A stretch of DNA of 12,303 nucleotides from NCBI GenBank assembly GCA_945949625.1, contig CAMFFI010000018.1, positions 1-12,303 on the forward strand. Direction: 5' to 3'. Positions 5,901 through 12,303 of this stretch are shown piece by piece. The notes under the pieces are model-generated. The model made no database searches. It saw nothing but the letters and a program-made list of their open reading frames with translations, and was not told where the DNA came from. This DNA comes from an uncultured bacterium (GTDB lineage: Bacteria; Bacillota; Clostridia; Oscillospirales; Acutalibacteraceae). A program made the position numbers and the translations under genes. Numbering within the stretch: position 1 is the first letter of the stretch; each line of letters opens with the position of its first letter.

Positions 5901-7118
5901 TCAGAAATCTACGTCAAGGTCATAGTAGCAAGCCTTAAGGAGTTTTTCCATTTCTTCCTGACTTGGCTGACGTGGGTTAGAGCCTGTGCAAGCGTCGCCG
6001 ATAGCGTTCTTAGCAATTTCAGGCAATCTCTCAAGGAATACATCCTCAGGTACAAAGCCCTGTTCTGTAGGATATGAATCAGCACCGTAGTTCTTGATGC
6101 AATGAGGAATGTTAAGGTCGTCGTTCATTCCTCTTAAGTAATCAATAAGAAGCTGAATCTTCTCTTCTGTTGACTCGCCGCCAAGGTTCATAAAGTCGGC
6201 AATTTCACCGTAACGCTTAGCTGCTGTTTCATCCTTAGCATTGAAAGCAATTACCTTAGGAAGATACATAGCGTTAGCCGCACCGTGAATAATATGTGCG
6301 CCGTAATCGGCAAAAGCTGCACCTGTCTTGTGTGCCATTGAATGAACAATACCAAGAAGTGCGTTGGAGAATGCCATACCGGCAAGGCACTGTGCGTTGT
6401 GCATACTGTCTCTCTTCTCCATATCGCCGTTATAAGAATCTACAAGGTCATTCTGAATCATTTTGATTGCATGGAGTGCAAGTGGGTCTGTATAATCGCA
6501 GTTTGCTGTTGAAACATAAGCTTCAATTGCGTGTGTAATTGCGTCCATACCTGTATGAGCTACAAGCTTTTTAGGCATTGTTTCTGCAAGCTCAGGGTCA
6601 ACAATTGCAACGTCAGGTGTAATTTCAAAGTCAGCAATAGGATATTTGATACCCTTTTGATAGTCTGTAATAATTGAGAAAGCTGTAACCTCTGTTGCTG
6701 TGCCTGATGTAGAAGAAATTGCGCAGAAGTGAGCTTTTTGACGAAGAGGCGGAATACCGAATACCTTGCACATATCCTCAAAAGTAATGTCGGGATACTC
6801 GTATTTAATCCACATAGCCTTAGCTGCGTCAATTGGTGAACCGCCGCCGATTGCAACAATCCAGTCAGGCTCAAACTCAAGCATTGCCTGAGCACCCTTC
6901 ATAACTGTTTCTACTGATGGGTCCGGCTCAATTCCTTCAAAAAGCTTAACCTCCATACCTGCTTCTTCAAGATACGAAACAGCTTTATCAAGGAAACCGA
7001 ATTTTTTCATACTGCCGCCGCCTACGCAAACGATAGCCTTTTTACCTTTAAATGTTTTAAGAGCCTCAAGAGCGCCTTTACCGTGGTACAGGTCTCTCGG
7101 CAATGTAAATCTTGCCAT
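5901..7118 (-). CDS. Iron-containing alcohol dehydrogenase (butanol-dehydrogenase-like)
   Basis: NAD(P)H-dependent group III alcohol dehydrogenase that would reduce an aldehyde to an alcohol, or the reverse, in the cytoplasm. It is full length at 405 residues. The N-terminal nucleotide-binding part holds CVGGGS (31-36) and IGGGSPIDAAK (90-100). The metal ligands are Asp192 and His196 in GMDAITHAIEAY, His263 in HSMAHKTGA and His278 in IIHGAAN. The run WIKYEYPDITFEDMCK and the SSTSGTATEVTAFSIITD block resemble the alcohol-dehydrogenase half of AdhE, although this protein stands alone without the aldehyde dehydrogenase half. The substrate (ethanol, butanol or a diol) cannot be read from sequence. 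An AAGGAGG lies 8 bases before the ATG. The promoter at 7189-7217 is strong and carries boxed repeats, so the gene is probably regulated. Confidence 0.94.
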   Translation of the reverse strand: MARFTLPRDLYHGKGALEALKTFKGKKAIVCVGGGSMKKFGFLDKAVSYLEEAGMEVKLFEGIEPDPSVETVMKGAQAMLEFEPDWIVAIGGGSPIDAAKAMWIKYEYPDITFEDMCKVFGIPPLRQKAHFCAISSTSGTATEVTAFSIITDYQKGIKYPIADFEITPDVAIVDPELAETMPKKLVAHTGMDAITHAIEAYVSTANCDYTDPLALHAIKMIQNDLVDSYNGDMEKRDSMHNAQCLAGMAFSNALLGIVHSMAHKTGAAFADYGAHIIHGAANAMYLPKVIAFNAKDETAAKRYGEIADFMNLGGESTEEKIQLLIDYLRGMNDDLNIPHCIKNYGADSYPTEQGFVPEDVFLERLPEIAKNAIGDACTGSNPRQPSQEEMEKLLKACYYDLDVDF

Positions 7119-7188
7119 TGGAAAATCCTCCTTAATAAAATTAATTAAAATTTAATTACGGGAAACTCATAACATTTCCTTTGACAAA

Positions 7189-7217
7189 ATTATACCACTT
7201 TTATTTTGTAATGTAAA
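7189..7217 (-). promoter_or_regulatory. Promoter of the alcohol dehydrogenase gene
   Basis: On the minus strand, -35 TTTACA (7212-7217), a 17-base spacer and a perfect -10 TATAAT (7189-7194). Transcription should start near 7182, leaving a leader of about 63 bases with an AAGGAGG Shine-Dalgarno (7127-7133). Confidence 0.83.
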
Positions 7218-7252
7218 GTGAAATTTAAGTGAAACTTATATATTTTCACTTA
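7216..7252. promoter_or_regulatory. Candidate operator: three AAGTGAAA boxes upstream of the alcohol dehydrogenase
   Basis: AAGTGAAA occurs at 7216-7223 and at 7227-7234, exactly 11 bases apart (one helical turn). An inverted copy, TTTCACTT, is at 7244-7251. The second and third form a palindrome with 9-bp arms (7226-7234 and 7244-7252) and a 9-base spacer. Relative to the inferred start (7182) the boxes lie at about -34 to -70, covering part of the -35 element. This fits an activator or a repressor. The binding protein is unknown; the motif does not match the Rex or CcpA consensus that I know. Confidence 0.5.
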
Positions 7253-7344
7253 TTAGCAAGAACACTTTTGTGAGTTTTACATAAATTTTACAAGCAAAAA
7301 ATGTCAGTATAAACAAAAGCCAAATTTTTCTGAACTTCAGCAAA

Positions 7345-8247
7345 TCAAAGAGCGTATTCGTCGTCATCTTCGTTGCTGTGTGCAAGCTCCTTTGCTATAT
7401 TCAAAAACAGCGAAGCCGCAGGATTTGATATTCCTTTCCTGTATGCCATAACATATGCAAGCTCAGTATCTATTGAATTAATTTCTATTGCCTTAATTCC
7501 TGTGCACATCTGGATTTTTGTAAGCTCCGTAGGCAAAATGGAAATTCCCAGTCCTGCGCCTGCTCCAACCATAATTGCCTTTACACTGTCATAACAGCTA
7601 ATGGACGGAGATAAATGACAGGTGCGGAATAAATCCATTATTTCCATATATAATATGGGATTTACAGATTCTGAAAGCAAAATAAATTTTTCATTCTGCA
7701 ATTTCTGTAGATTAATACTTTTCTTAAAGCTTTCCGGCACAATCAGACTCAGGGTTTCTCTGTGGGTTATTATAGACTCCAGTTCTTCACTTTCCGGCAG
7801 CATATCCCTGAGCATAAAATGAAAGTCATAGGCTGTATCCGATAAAGACTGAGGATTTTCACTGCCGGTAAACTCCGTTATATCAACGGCTATGCCGGGA
7901 TAGGCTTTTGAAAACTCCTTAAGACATTTTTGCGCAAATGCACCGGATACTGCGTCGAAGGTAACCGATATTTTGCCCATTCCCCCTTGGTGCATACGGC
8001 TTATAACCGACTTTGCCTTTTGGAGCGTTTCCGTTATTTCAATTGCATAGGGCAACAGGGTTTCCCCTTCATTAGTCAGTACAACATCTCTGTGATTTCT
8101 GGCAAAAAGCTTTACGTCAAACTCTTTTTCAAGCTCTCCTATATATCTGCTTACCGTTGACTGAGAAACAAAATTCTGCCTTGCAGCTTCCGAAAAATTC
8201 AAGGTTCTTGCTACGGAAATAAAGCAATTCAGCTGATTAAAATCCAT
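7345..8247 (-). CDS. LysR-family transcriptional regulator
   Basis: A 300-residue LysR-type regulator. The N-terminal winged helix-turn-helix (1-60) reads LNCFISVARTLNFSEAARQN, then the recognition helix SQSTVSRYIGELEKEF and the wing LFARNHRDVVLTNEG. Residues 90-295 form the two-lobed effector-binding domain, ending SNEDDDEYAL. The start is set at 8247: it lies 4 bases after a perfect AGGAGG (8252-8257), and MDFNQLNCF is where LysR proteins normally begin. A longer frame reaching 8304 has no ribosome-binding site. It is divergent from the fabF-led operon and upstream of the alcohol dehydrogenase on the same strand. It most likely controls the fabF operon, since LysR proteins usually regulate the divergent neighbour. 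No terminator is seen after it, so some read-through into the dehydrogenase gene is possible. The effector is unknown. Confidence 0.92.
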   Translation of the reverse strand: MDFNQLNCFISVARTLNFSEAARQNFVSQSTVSRYIGELEKEFDVKLFARNHRDVVLTNEGETLLPYAIEITETLQKAKSVISRMHQGGMGKISVTFDAVSGAFAQKCLKEFSKAYPGIAVDITEFTGSENPQSLSDTAYDFHFMLRDMLPESEELESIITHRETLSLIVPESFKKSINLQKLQNEKFILLSESVNPILYMEIMDLFRTCHLSPSISCYDSVKAIMVGAGAGLGISILPTELTKIQMCTGIKAIEINSIDTELAYVMAYRKGISNPAASLFLNIAKELAHSNEDDDEYAL

Positions 8248-8251
8248 AATT

Positions 8252-8257
8252 CCTCCT
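8252..8257 (-). promoter_or_regulatory. Ribosome-binding site fixing the LysR start
   Basis: AGGAGG on the minus strand lies 4 bases before the ATG at 8245-8247. It decides against the longer reading frame that begins at 8304. Confidence 0.85.
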
Positions 8258-8269
8258 GTTGTTTTTAAA

Positions 8270-8320
8270 ATAATGCAGAACGCGGATTGATATTTTAAAT
8301 TCATTTAATATCTGCATTAT
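8270..8320. promoter_or_regulatory. Candidate LysR binding region between the divergent genes
   Basis: Two nested dyads. The outer is a perfect 10-bp inverted repeat, ATAATGCAGA (8270-8279) and TCTGCATTAT (8311-8320). The inner is GATATT (8289-8294) / AATATC (8307-8312), with T8295 and A8307 separated by 11 bases, the T-N11-A spacing of LysR boxes. Its centre, 8300.5, is about 62 bases upstream of the inferred fabF start (near 8363), the usual position of a LysR recognition site. Binding by the neighbouring regulator is inferred, not shown. Confidence 0.55.
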
Positions 8321-8327
8321 GTTTTTG

Positions 8328-8356
8328 TTGACACCTAAATACATAATTGGTATAAT
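8328..8356 (+). promoter_or_regulatory. Consensus promoter of the fabF-led operon
   Basis: Perfect -35 TTGACA (8328-8333), a 17-base spacer and perfect -10 TATAAT (8351-8356). Both hexamers match the sigma-A consensus at all six positions. Such a strong core promoter next to a regulator suggests repression as much as activation. Confidence 0.9.
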
Positions 8357-8392
8357 TCAATTATAGCATAAGTATATGCAAAATGTAAATAA

Positions 8393-8402
8393 CAAACGTT
8401 TG
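8393..8402. promoter_or_regulatory. Short palindrome in the fabF leader
   Basis: CAAACGTTTG is a perfect 10-base palindrome about 30-40 bases after the inferred transcription start and before the Shine-Dalgarno at 8416-8421. Its place between the start and the gene is typical of a repressor operator. A short palindrome can also occur by chance in AT-rich DNA. Confidence 0.35.
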
Positions 8403-8430
8403 GTAATCTGAATTCAGGAGGACATTTATA

Positions 8431-9654
8431 ATGGCAAAAATAGTAATTACAGGCATGGGTGCAATCACACCCGTAGGCATAGGTATGGACAGCTACTGGA
8501 AAAATTTAACAGAAGGAAAATCCGGTATTGACAGAATATCATCATTTGACCCCAGCGAGCTTGCCGTTCAGGTTGCAGGCGAAATAAAAAATTTTAATGC
8601 AAGCGACTATATTCCCAAGGATTTAATTAGAAAAACCGACCCCTTTATGCAGTATGCTTATTTTGCCGCCGAAGAGGCTCTTAAAATGTCAAAGCTTGAA
8701 ATTGAGCCCACAAGAACAGGTATAGTTATGGGTACTGCAATGAACGGTATTGCAACAATTGCTTTTACTCAGGAGGCGCTTACCGGAGCTTCTCACAAAA
8801 AAGTTGGCCCCAGATTTATTCCTAAAATTCTGGGCAACGTAGCCGCTGCAAACATTGCAATCGAGCATAACATTCAAGGTCCCAGCTTTACCGTAAGCAC
8901 TGCCTGCTCATCAGGCGGCGATGCCATTAACACCGCCGCTATGTGTATTAACACCGGCAAAGCAGACGTAATGCTTGCTGTGGGAGCCGAGTCGGTTCTT
9001 TGTCCCCTTGTAATTTACAGTCTTGCCAATGCAAAGGCGCTTTCAAGAAATAATGAAAATCCCACAGGCGCAAGCAGACCCTTTGACAAAAACCGAGACG
9101 GCTTTGTAATCGGAGAAGGCGGCGGAGCAATTGTGCTTGAAACCGAAGAACACGCACTTAAAAGAGGCGCAACAATTTATGCAGAGCTTTTAGGCTGCGG
9201 AAACACCTGCGATGCATATCACGTTACAGCGCCTCACCCGGACGGAAGAGGTGCCGCAGACTGTATGCGTATTGCATTAGAGGACGCAGGTATTACTCCC
9301 GACGCAGTAGGATATATAAACGCTCACGGAACAGCAACTCCAAAGGGCGACTCCGTAGAAACAAAAGCAATCAAGGAAGTATTCAAGGACAATGTTCCTC
9401 TTGTCAGCTCTACAAAGGGCGCAACAGGACATATGATGGGTGCAGGAGGAATAACTGAGGTTATAAGCTGTATCAAAGCTATTGAAACGGGAATTATTCC
9501 GCCTACTATAAACTTAGAAACACCTGACGAAGAATGTGACCTTGACTATGTTCCCAACAAAGCAAGAAAAGTTCAGGTGGATATAGCAATGTCCAACGCC
9601 TTCGGCTTCGGAGGTCAAAATTCCAGTATAATCGTAAGCAAATACAAAGGATAA
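8431..9654 (+). CDS. fabF: Beta-ketoacyl-ACP synthase II (FabF type)
   Basis: Decarboxylative Claisen condensation of an acyl group with malonyl-ACP, extending the chain by two carbons. It is full length at 407 residues. The thiolase-fold active site is intact: Cys159 in STACSSGGDA, His299 in INAHGTATPKGD and His334 in KGATGHMMGAGG, with Lys329. The oxyanion and gating loop is SNAFGFGGQNSS (388-399), typical of true FabF rather than a degenerate chain-length factor. SRPFDKNRDGFVIGEGGGA (215-233) is the other family hallmark. An AGGAGG sits 9 bases before the ATG. It heads an operon with an acyl-CoA ligase and a thioesterase rather than with fabD, fabG, fabZ or acpP. It may be a second, specialised copy, or a housekeeping FabF placed apart. 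The gene symbol is therefore a family name, not proof of the primary role. Confidence 0.9.
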   Translation: MAKIVITGMGAITPVGIGMDSYWKNLTEGKSGIDRISSFDPSELAVQVAGEIKNFNASDYIPKDLIRKTDPFMQYAYFAAEEALKMSKLEIEPTRTGIVMGTAMNGIATIAFTQEALTGASHKKVGPRFIPKILGNVAAANIAIEHNIQGPSFTVSTACSSGGDAINTAAMCINTGKADVMLAVGAESVLCPLVIYSLANAKALSRNNENPTGASRPFDKNRDGFVIGEGGGAIVLETEEHALKRGATIYAELLGCGNTCDAYHVTAPHPDGRGAADCMRIALEDAGITPDAVGYINAHGTATPKGDSVETKAIKEVFKDNVPLVSSTKGATGHMMGAGGITEVISCIKAIETGIIPPTINLETPDEECDLDYVPNKARKVQVDIAMSNAFGFGGQNSSIIVSKYKG

Positions 9655-9705
9655 TCAGACATTGTTTGCACAAAATAATTCAAAATCAAAAGAGGTATTT
9701 TTAAT

Positions 9706-11364
9706 ATGAGTGAAACCTACAATGTTTCAGTATTTAAAAAAGAATTTGAAAACAGCTTTACGTGGCTTAACGGTTTTATGCGAAATGTTCACCGTTTCGG
9801 CAGCAGAACAGCTATGTTCGATCCCGTAACCGATATTAAGTGGTCATATACAGAGCTGAACGCTGAATGTAACCGCCTTGCAAACGCTCTTAAAGAAAGC
9901 GGACTTGAGAAAAACGATGTTGTAACCTATCAGCTGTTTAATTCTTCTGTTTTCGCTTTTTCCTATATTGCTCCGCAGAAAATAGGCGCAATTAACAATC
10001 CTGTAAACTACAATCTTTCGCCCGGCGAAACTGCACAGATTATTAACCACAACAAACCAAAGGTTTATATTTACGACAGCGAAATAAAGGATATGGCTGT
10101 TAAAGCTCTTCAGCTATCGGAGCATAAGCCTCAGGTTGTAATTATGGCAATTACAAATAATAAGGAAGCCAAATGTCCCGACGGACACATTCTTTACACG
10201 GATTATGTCAAGAATCAATCGGATTCTGACCCGATACTTGAAAACGCAAGTATTTATGATGAAGTAACAAGACTTCAGACCTCAGGCACAACCGGACTTC
10301 CCAAGGGAGTACCTCTTAACAATGTAAACGAAGTACTTTCCGCACACGATGTTTTAATGCACTTTCCCCTTAATTCAACTGATAAAACAATGAATATGAC
10401 TCCATGGTTTCACCGAGGAGGACTTCATTCAGGCGGACTTACTCCAACCTTTTATGCAGGCGGAGAGGTAATCATTATGCGTACCTTCCAGCCAAAGTTC
10501 TGCCTTGAATATGTTGATAAATTCAAAATCACATTTCTTATAGGCGTACCTGCCGTTTTGGGCGTACTTGCCAGTATGCAGGAGAAAAAACCCCGCAACC
10601 TTTCCTCTTTAAAGGGAATTGTTACAATGGGAAGTCCTCTTGAAAAAGCGGCCTGTATCCGCTTTCAGAAAATGCTTACCCCAAACATTTTCAACGGTTA
10701 CGGCACAACCGAAACCTTCTGGAACACCTTCCTGCGTCCTTACGATTTGCCCCAGATGTCCGGCAGTGCAGGACGTTCCTGTACCGATGACGATGTAAGA
10801 GTCGTTAAGGTTTACGAAGACAGAAAAGCGTCACCTGACGACCTTGCGGCAACAGACAACAAGGAGGTTGGCGAAATCATTATTAAATCTCCTGCAAAAA
10901 CAACCTATTCCTATTATAAAAACGAAGAAGCCACAAATATGAAATATACCGACGGCTGGTTCTATACAGGCGACTTGGGAACATGGGATAAGGACCAGTA
11001 TATAACTGTTGCAGGCAGAAAAGACGATATGATTATAAGCGCCGGAGAAAATATTTATCCTACAAAAATCGAAGAGGTAATAAACGAATTTGACAAGGTT
11101 GAAGAATGTATTGTTACTTCTGTTCCCGATAAATCAAGGGGCGAGGCTGTTGCAGCATATGTAATACCTGCCGATAAAAGCCTTACTGTTGCAGAGCTTG
11201 TAGCTTTTTGCTCCGAACACCCTATGCTTTCAAAATACCAGTGCCCCCGGTATTACCGTTTTGTTGACGAGCTTCCCAGAACGGCAACCGGCAAAAAACA
11301 GCACTATGTTATAAAGCAGCAAGCAAAGGAAGACTTGAAAAACGGCTTACTTTTAAGAAAATAA
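9706..11364 (+). CDS. AMP-forming acyl-CoA ligase (ANL superfamily)
   Basis: Activates a carboxylic acid to an acyl-AMP and then, in most members, an acyl-CoA or acyl thioester. It is full length at 552 residues with all core motifs: P-loop TSGTTGLPKG (192-201), NGYGTTE (330-336), YTGDLG (420-425, Asp423), hinge GRKDDMIISAGENIYP (437-452), and PRTATGK near the C-terminus with the catalytic Lys530. The spacing is that of a fatty-acyl or aryl-acid CoA ligase; the acid cannot be assigned from sequence. An acyl-ACP ligase role is also possible next to a ketosynthase. It follows fabF by 51 bases with a weak AGAGG site (about 10 bases before the ATG) and no terminator in between. The thioesterase gene follows 11 bases later, so it is cotranscribed with both. 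Confidence 0.9.
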   Translation: MSETYNVSVFKKEFENSFTWLNGFMRNVHRFGSRTAMFDPVTDIKWSYTELNAECNRLANALKESGLEKNDVVTYQLFNSSVFAFSYIAPQKIGAINNPVNYNLSPGETAQIINHNKPKVYIYDSEIKDMAVKALQLSEHKPQVVIMAITNNKEAKCPDGHILYTDYVKNQSDSDPILENASIYDEVTRLQTSGTTGLPKGVPLNNVNEVLSAHDVLMHFPLNSTDKTMNMTPWFHRGGLHSGGLTPTFYAGGEVIIMRTFQPKFCLEYVDKFKITFLIGVPAVLGVLASMQEKKPRNLSSLKGIVTMGSPLEKAACIRFQKMLTPNIFNGYGTTETFWNTFLRPYDLPQMSGSAGRSCTDDDVRVVKVYEDRKASPDDLAATDNKEVGEIIIKSPAKTTYSYYKNEEATNMKYTDGWFYTGDLGTWDKDQYITVAGRKDDMIISAGENIYPTKIEEVINEFDKVEECIVTSVPDKSRGEAVAAYVIPADKSLTVAELVAFCSEHPMLSKYQCPRYYRFVDELPRTATGKKQHYVIKQQAKEDLKNGLLLRK

Positions 11365-11375
11365 GAGGCAAAAAA

Positions 11376-11816
11376 ATGAAAATTATACCATATAAAAGAC
11401 GTGCTAATTACTACGAAACAGACCAGATGGGAATTGTTCATCATACAAATTATATCAGATATTTTGAAGAGGCAAGAATTGACTTTATGCGTCAAATCGG
11501 ATGTTCCTGCGCAGAGCTTGAAAAGAAGGGCACTATTATTCCCGTAGTTGACGCCTACGCAAAATATCACAAGTCAATTAAATTTGATGATGAGGTTTAT
11601 GTTTTTATAACGCTTGACAAGTTTAACGGCGCAAGAATGGAATTTTCCTATGAAATACGTTTTTGCGATACAAACGAGCTTGCCGCTGTGGGACATACGA
11701 GCCACTGCTTTGTTGATACCGACCACAAGCCTTTCAGCGTAAAAAGAAAGCTGCCTGATATTTACAAAAAAATGACAGACAGTATAAACCTTCCCCTACC
11801 TTCTGTTAATAAATAA
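11376..11816 (+). CDS. Acyl-CoA thioesterase, 4HBT/YbgC-like hot-dog fold
   Basis: Hydrolyses an acyl thioester, CoA or ACP bound, to a free acid. A single hot-dog domain spans the 146 residues. The catalytic block YYETDQMGIVHHTNYIRYFEEAR holds Asp16, the nucleophile or general base position of the 4-hydroxybenzoyl-CoA thioesterase family, and His23, which matches the conserved VxHxNY histidine of YbgC. The later strands include EFSYEIRFCDTNELAAVGHTSHCFVD. The Shine-Dalgarno AAGAGG overlaps the stop codon of the ligase gene, so translation is probably coupled. Alone it could release a product from the ketosynthase or ligase, or recycle CoA in a futile-cycle safeguard. The substrate is not known. 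Confidence 0.88.
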   Translation: MKIIPYKRRANYYETDQMGIVHHTNYIRYFEEARIDFMRQIGCSCAELEKKGTIIPVVDAYAKYHKSIKFDDEVYVFITLDKFNGARMEFSYEIRFCDTNELAAVGHTSHCFVDTDHKPFSVKRKLPDIYKKMTDSINLPLPSVNK

Positions 11817-11833
11817 ACTCAGCATATTAACAA

Positions 11834-11868
11834 CATCGGGTGAAGTGATTTTAACGCTTTGGCCGATG
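11834..11868 (+). ncRNA. Structured RNA hairpin between the thioesterase and the second ligase
   Basis: The 125-base gap 11817-11941 begins with a long hairpin. CATCGG (11834-11839) pairs with CCGATG (11863-11868), then after one G-G mismatch a further 7 pairs including wobbles close a 7-base loop (11848-11854). No T-run follows, so it is not an ordinary terminator. A smaller hairpin, AAGAC/GTCTT (11883-11887, 11894-11898), lies behind it. It could be an RNA processing site, a weak attenuator or a leader for the next gene. No known riboswitch core was recognised. Confidence 0.4.
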
Positions 11869-11941
11869 ATAAACCTTATACAAAGACGTAAATGTCTTAA
11901 ATTCTGCAAAGTTTAAAAATAATACACACTTGGAGGCAAAT

Positions 11942-12303
11942 ATGTTACTTTACAAAAGATTCTGCGAGGAAACTTTCAACGAAAACTGTACGCTTAAATC
12001 CTTTAAACTAAAATATGAAGATGATTATAACTTCGGATATGACGTTGTTGACGTTCTCGGAAAGGAAAACCCCAACGGCACCGCACTGGTTTGGTGTAAT
12101 CCACAGGGTGACGAAAGGACCTTTACATACAAGGAAATAATGGAGCTTAGTAACAAGGCCGCAAATGTTTTTAAATCCTACGGAATAAAAAAAGGCGACA
12201 AAGTGCTTGTAATTTTAAAGAGAAATTACGAATACTGGTATGTTGCTCCTGCACTTCATAAGCTTGGCGCAGTTATTATTCCCGCAACACATCTTCTTAC
12301 AGT
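11942..12303 (+). CDS. Acyl-CoA (acetyl-CoA-like) synthetase, cut off by the right edge
   Basis: The first 120 codons of a second AMP-forming ligase; the frame is open to the last base. It starts at an ATG with GGAGG (11932-11936) 5 bases upstream. The visible residues start MLLYKRFCEE and continue DYNFGYDVVDVLGKENPNGTALVW, ERTFTYKEIMELSNKAANVF, YGIKKGDKVLVILKRNYEYW and LHKLGAVIIPATH. This is the N-terminal layout of medium-chain acyl-CoA synthetases in the acetyl-CoA synthetase group, and it is distinct from the ligase at 9706-11364. The P-loop and catalytic lysine lie beyond the window, so activity cannot be judged. It probably belongs to the same operon, but the structured 125-base gap may give it its own level of expression. 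Confidence 0.85.
   Translation, partial: MLLYKRFCEETFNENCTLKSFKLKYEDDYNFGYDVVDVLGKENPNGTALVWCNPQGDERTFTYKEIMELSNKAANVFKSYGIKKGDKVLVILKRNYEYWYVAPALHKLGAVIIPATHLLT

Noticed and set aside
6560..6895. An antisense-frame open reading frame inside the alcohol dehydrogenase gene, on the same strand
   Set aside because: It is a Leu/Gln-rich shadow frame inside a gene with full-length family similarity, without its own start signal.
7226..7252. A Rex (NADH-sensing repressor) site at the alcohol dehydrogenase promoter
   Set aside because: Clostridial Rex sites have a TTGTTAA/TTAACAA-type core; AAGTGAAA with a 9-base spacer does not match.
8248..8304. A longer LysR start at 8304 adding 19 residues
   Set aside because: A perfect AGGAGG stands just before the ATG at 8247, LysR proteins begin at this point, and the extension would run over the inverted repeats of the regulatory region.
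8328..8402. A FapR site controlling the fabF gene
   Set aside because: The known FapR operator core TTAGTACCTAGTC-type sequence is not present; only the short CAAACGTTTG palindrome is.
1..12303. CRISPR array, transposase, integrase, tRNA or rRNA genes
   Set aside because: No regular direct repeats with spacers, no such protein motifs and no tRNA cloverleaf were seen on either strand.

Overview
The window looks like a chromosomal segment of an anaerobic, probably spore-forming member of the Clostridia (Bacillota), perhaps a gut Oscillospirales/Ruminococcaceae-type organism. This is inferred from AT-rich DNA, strong AGGAGG ribosome-binding sites, near-consensus sigma-A promoters, a CotJC-type manganese catalase, a class B sortase with its substrate, and a clostridial-type MnmA. 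No phage, transposase, CRISPR, rRNA or tRNA gene was seen. The only repeat is a small intergenic hairpin present twice.

Layout. (1) 1-563 (+): the 3' end of a manganese catalase (CotJC family), followed by a terminator. (2) 705-3511 (-): a cell-surface locus. A small secreted protein with a C-terminal SPQTS-type sorting signal (3011-3511) has its own promoter and terminator. Downstream of it a separate promoter drives a class B sortase overlapping an LCP (LytR-CpsA-Psr) glycopolymer transferase by about 17 bases. The 322-base gap between the two units holds two minus-strand terminators, a repeated hairpin and the sortase promoter. (3) 3764-5756 (+): nadA (quinolinate synthase) and mnmA (tRNA 2-thiouridylase), 4 bases apart and sharing one promoter. 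A 28-base perfect palindrome after mnmA probably ends transcription from both sides. (4) 5901-7118 (-): an iron-type alcohol dehydrogenase similar to the ADH half of AdhE, with a strong promoter overlapped and preceded by three copies of an AAGTGAAA box. (5) 7345-8247 (-): a LysR-family regulator. (6) 8431 to the right edge (+): an acyl-metabolism operon divergent from the regulator, with a FabF-type ketoacyl synthase, an acyl-CoA ligase, a 4HBT thioesterase and, after a structured 125-base gap, the start of a second acyl-CoA synthetase that runs off the window.

How the parts may work together. The sortase/LCP/sorting-signal locus looks like a self-contained wall-decoration module: the sortase would anchor the neighbouring SPQTS protein, and LCP would attach wall glycopolymer. 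In the right-hand operon, acid activation (two AMP-forming ligases), one ketosynthase and one thioesterase suggest handling or elongation of an acyl group outside the housekeeping fab cluster. No ACP, ketoreductase or dehydratase is visible, so the product cannot be named. The LysR regulator is the natural candidate controller: a dyad with T-N11-A spacing sits about 62 bases upstream of the inferred fabF transcription start, where LysR proteins normally bind.

The families are mostly familiar. The parts most worth follow-up are the undefined acyl operon, its regulatory DNA, the sortase/substrate pair and the structured gap before the last gene.
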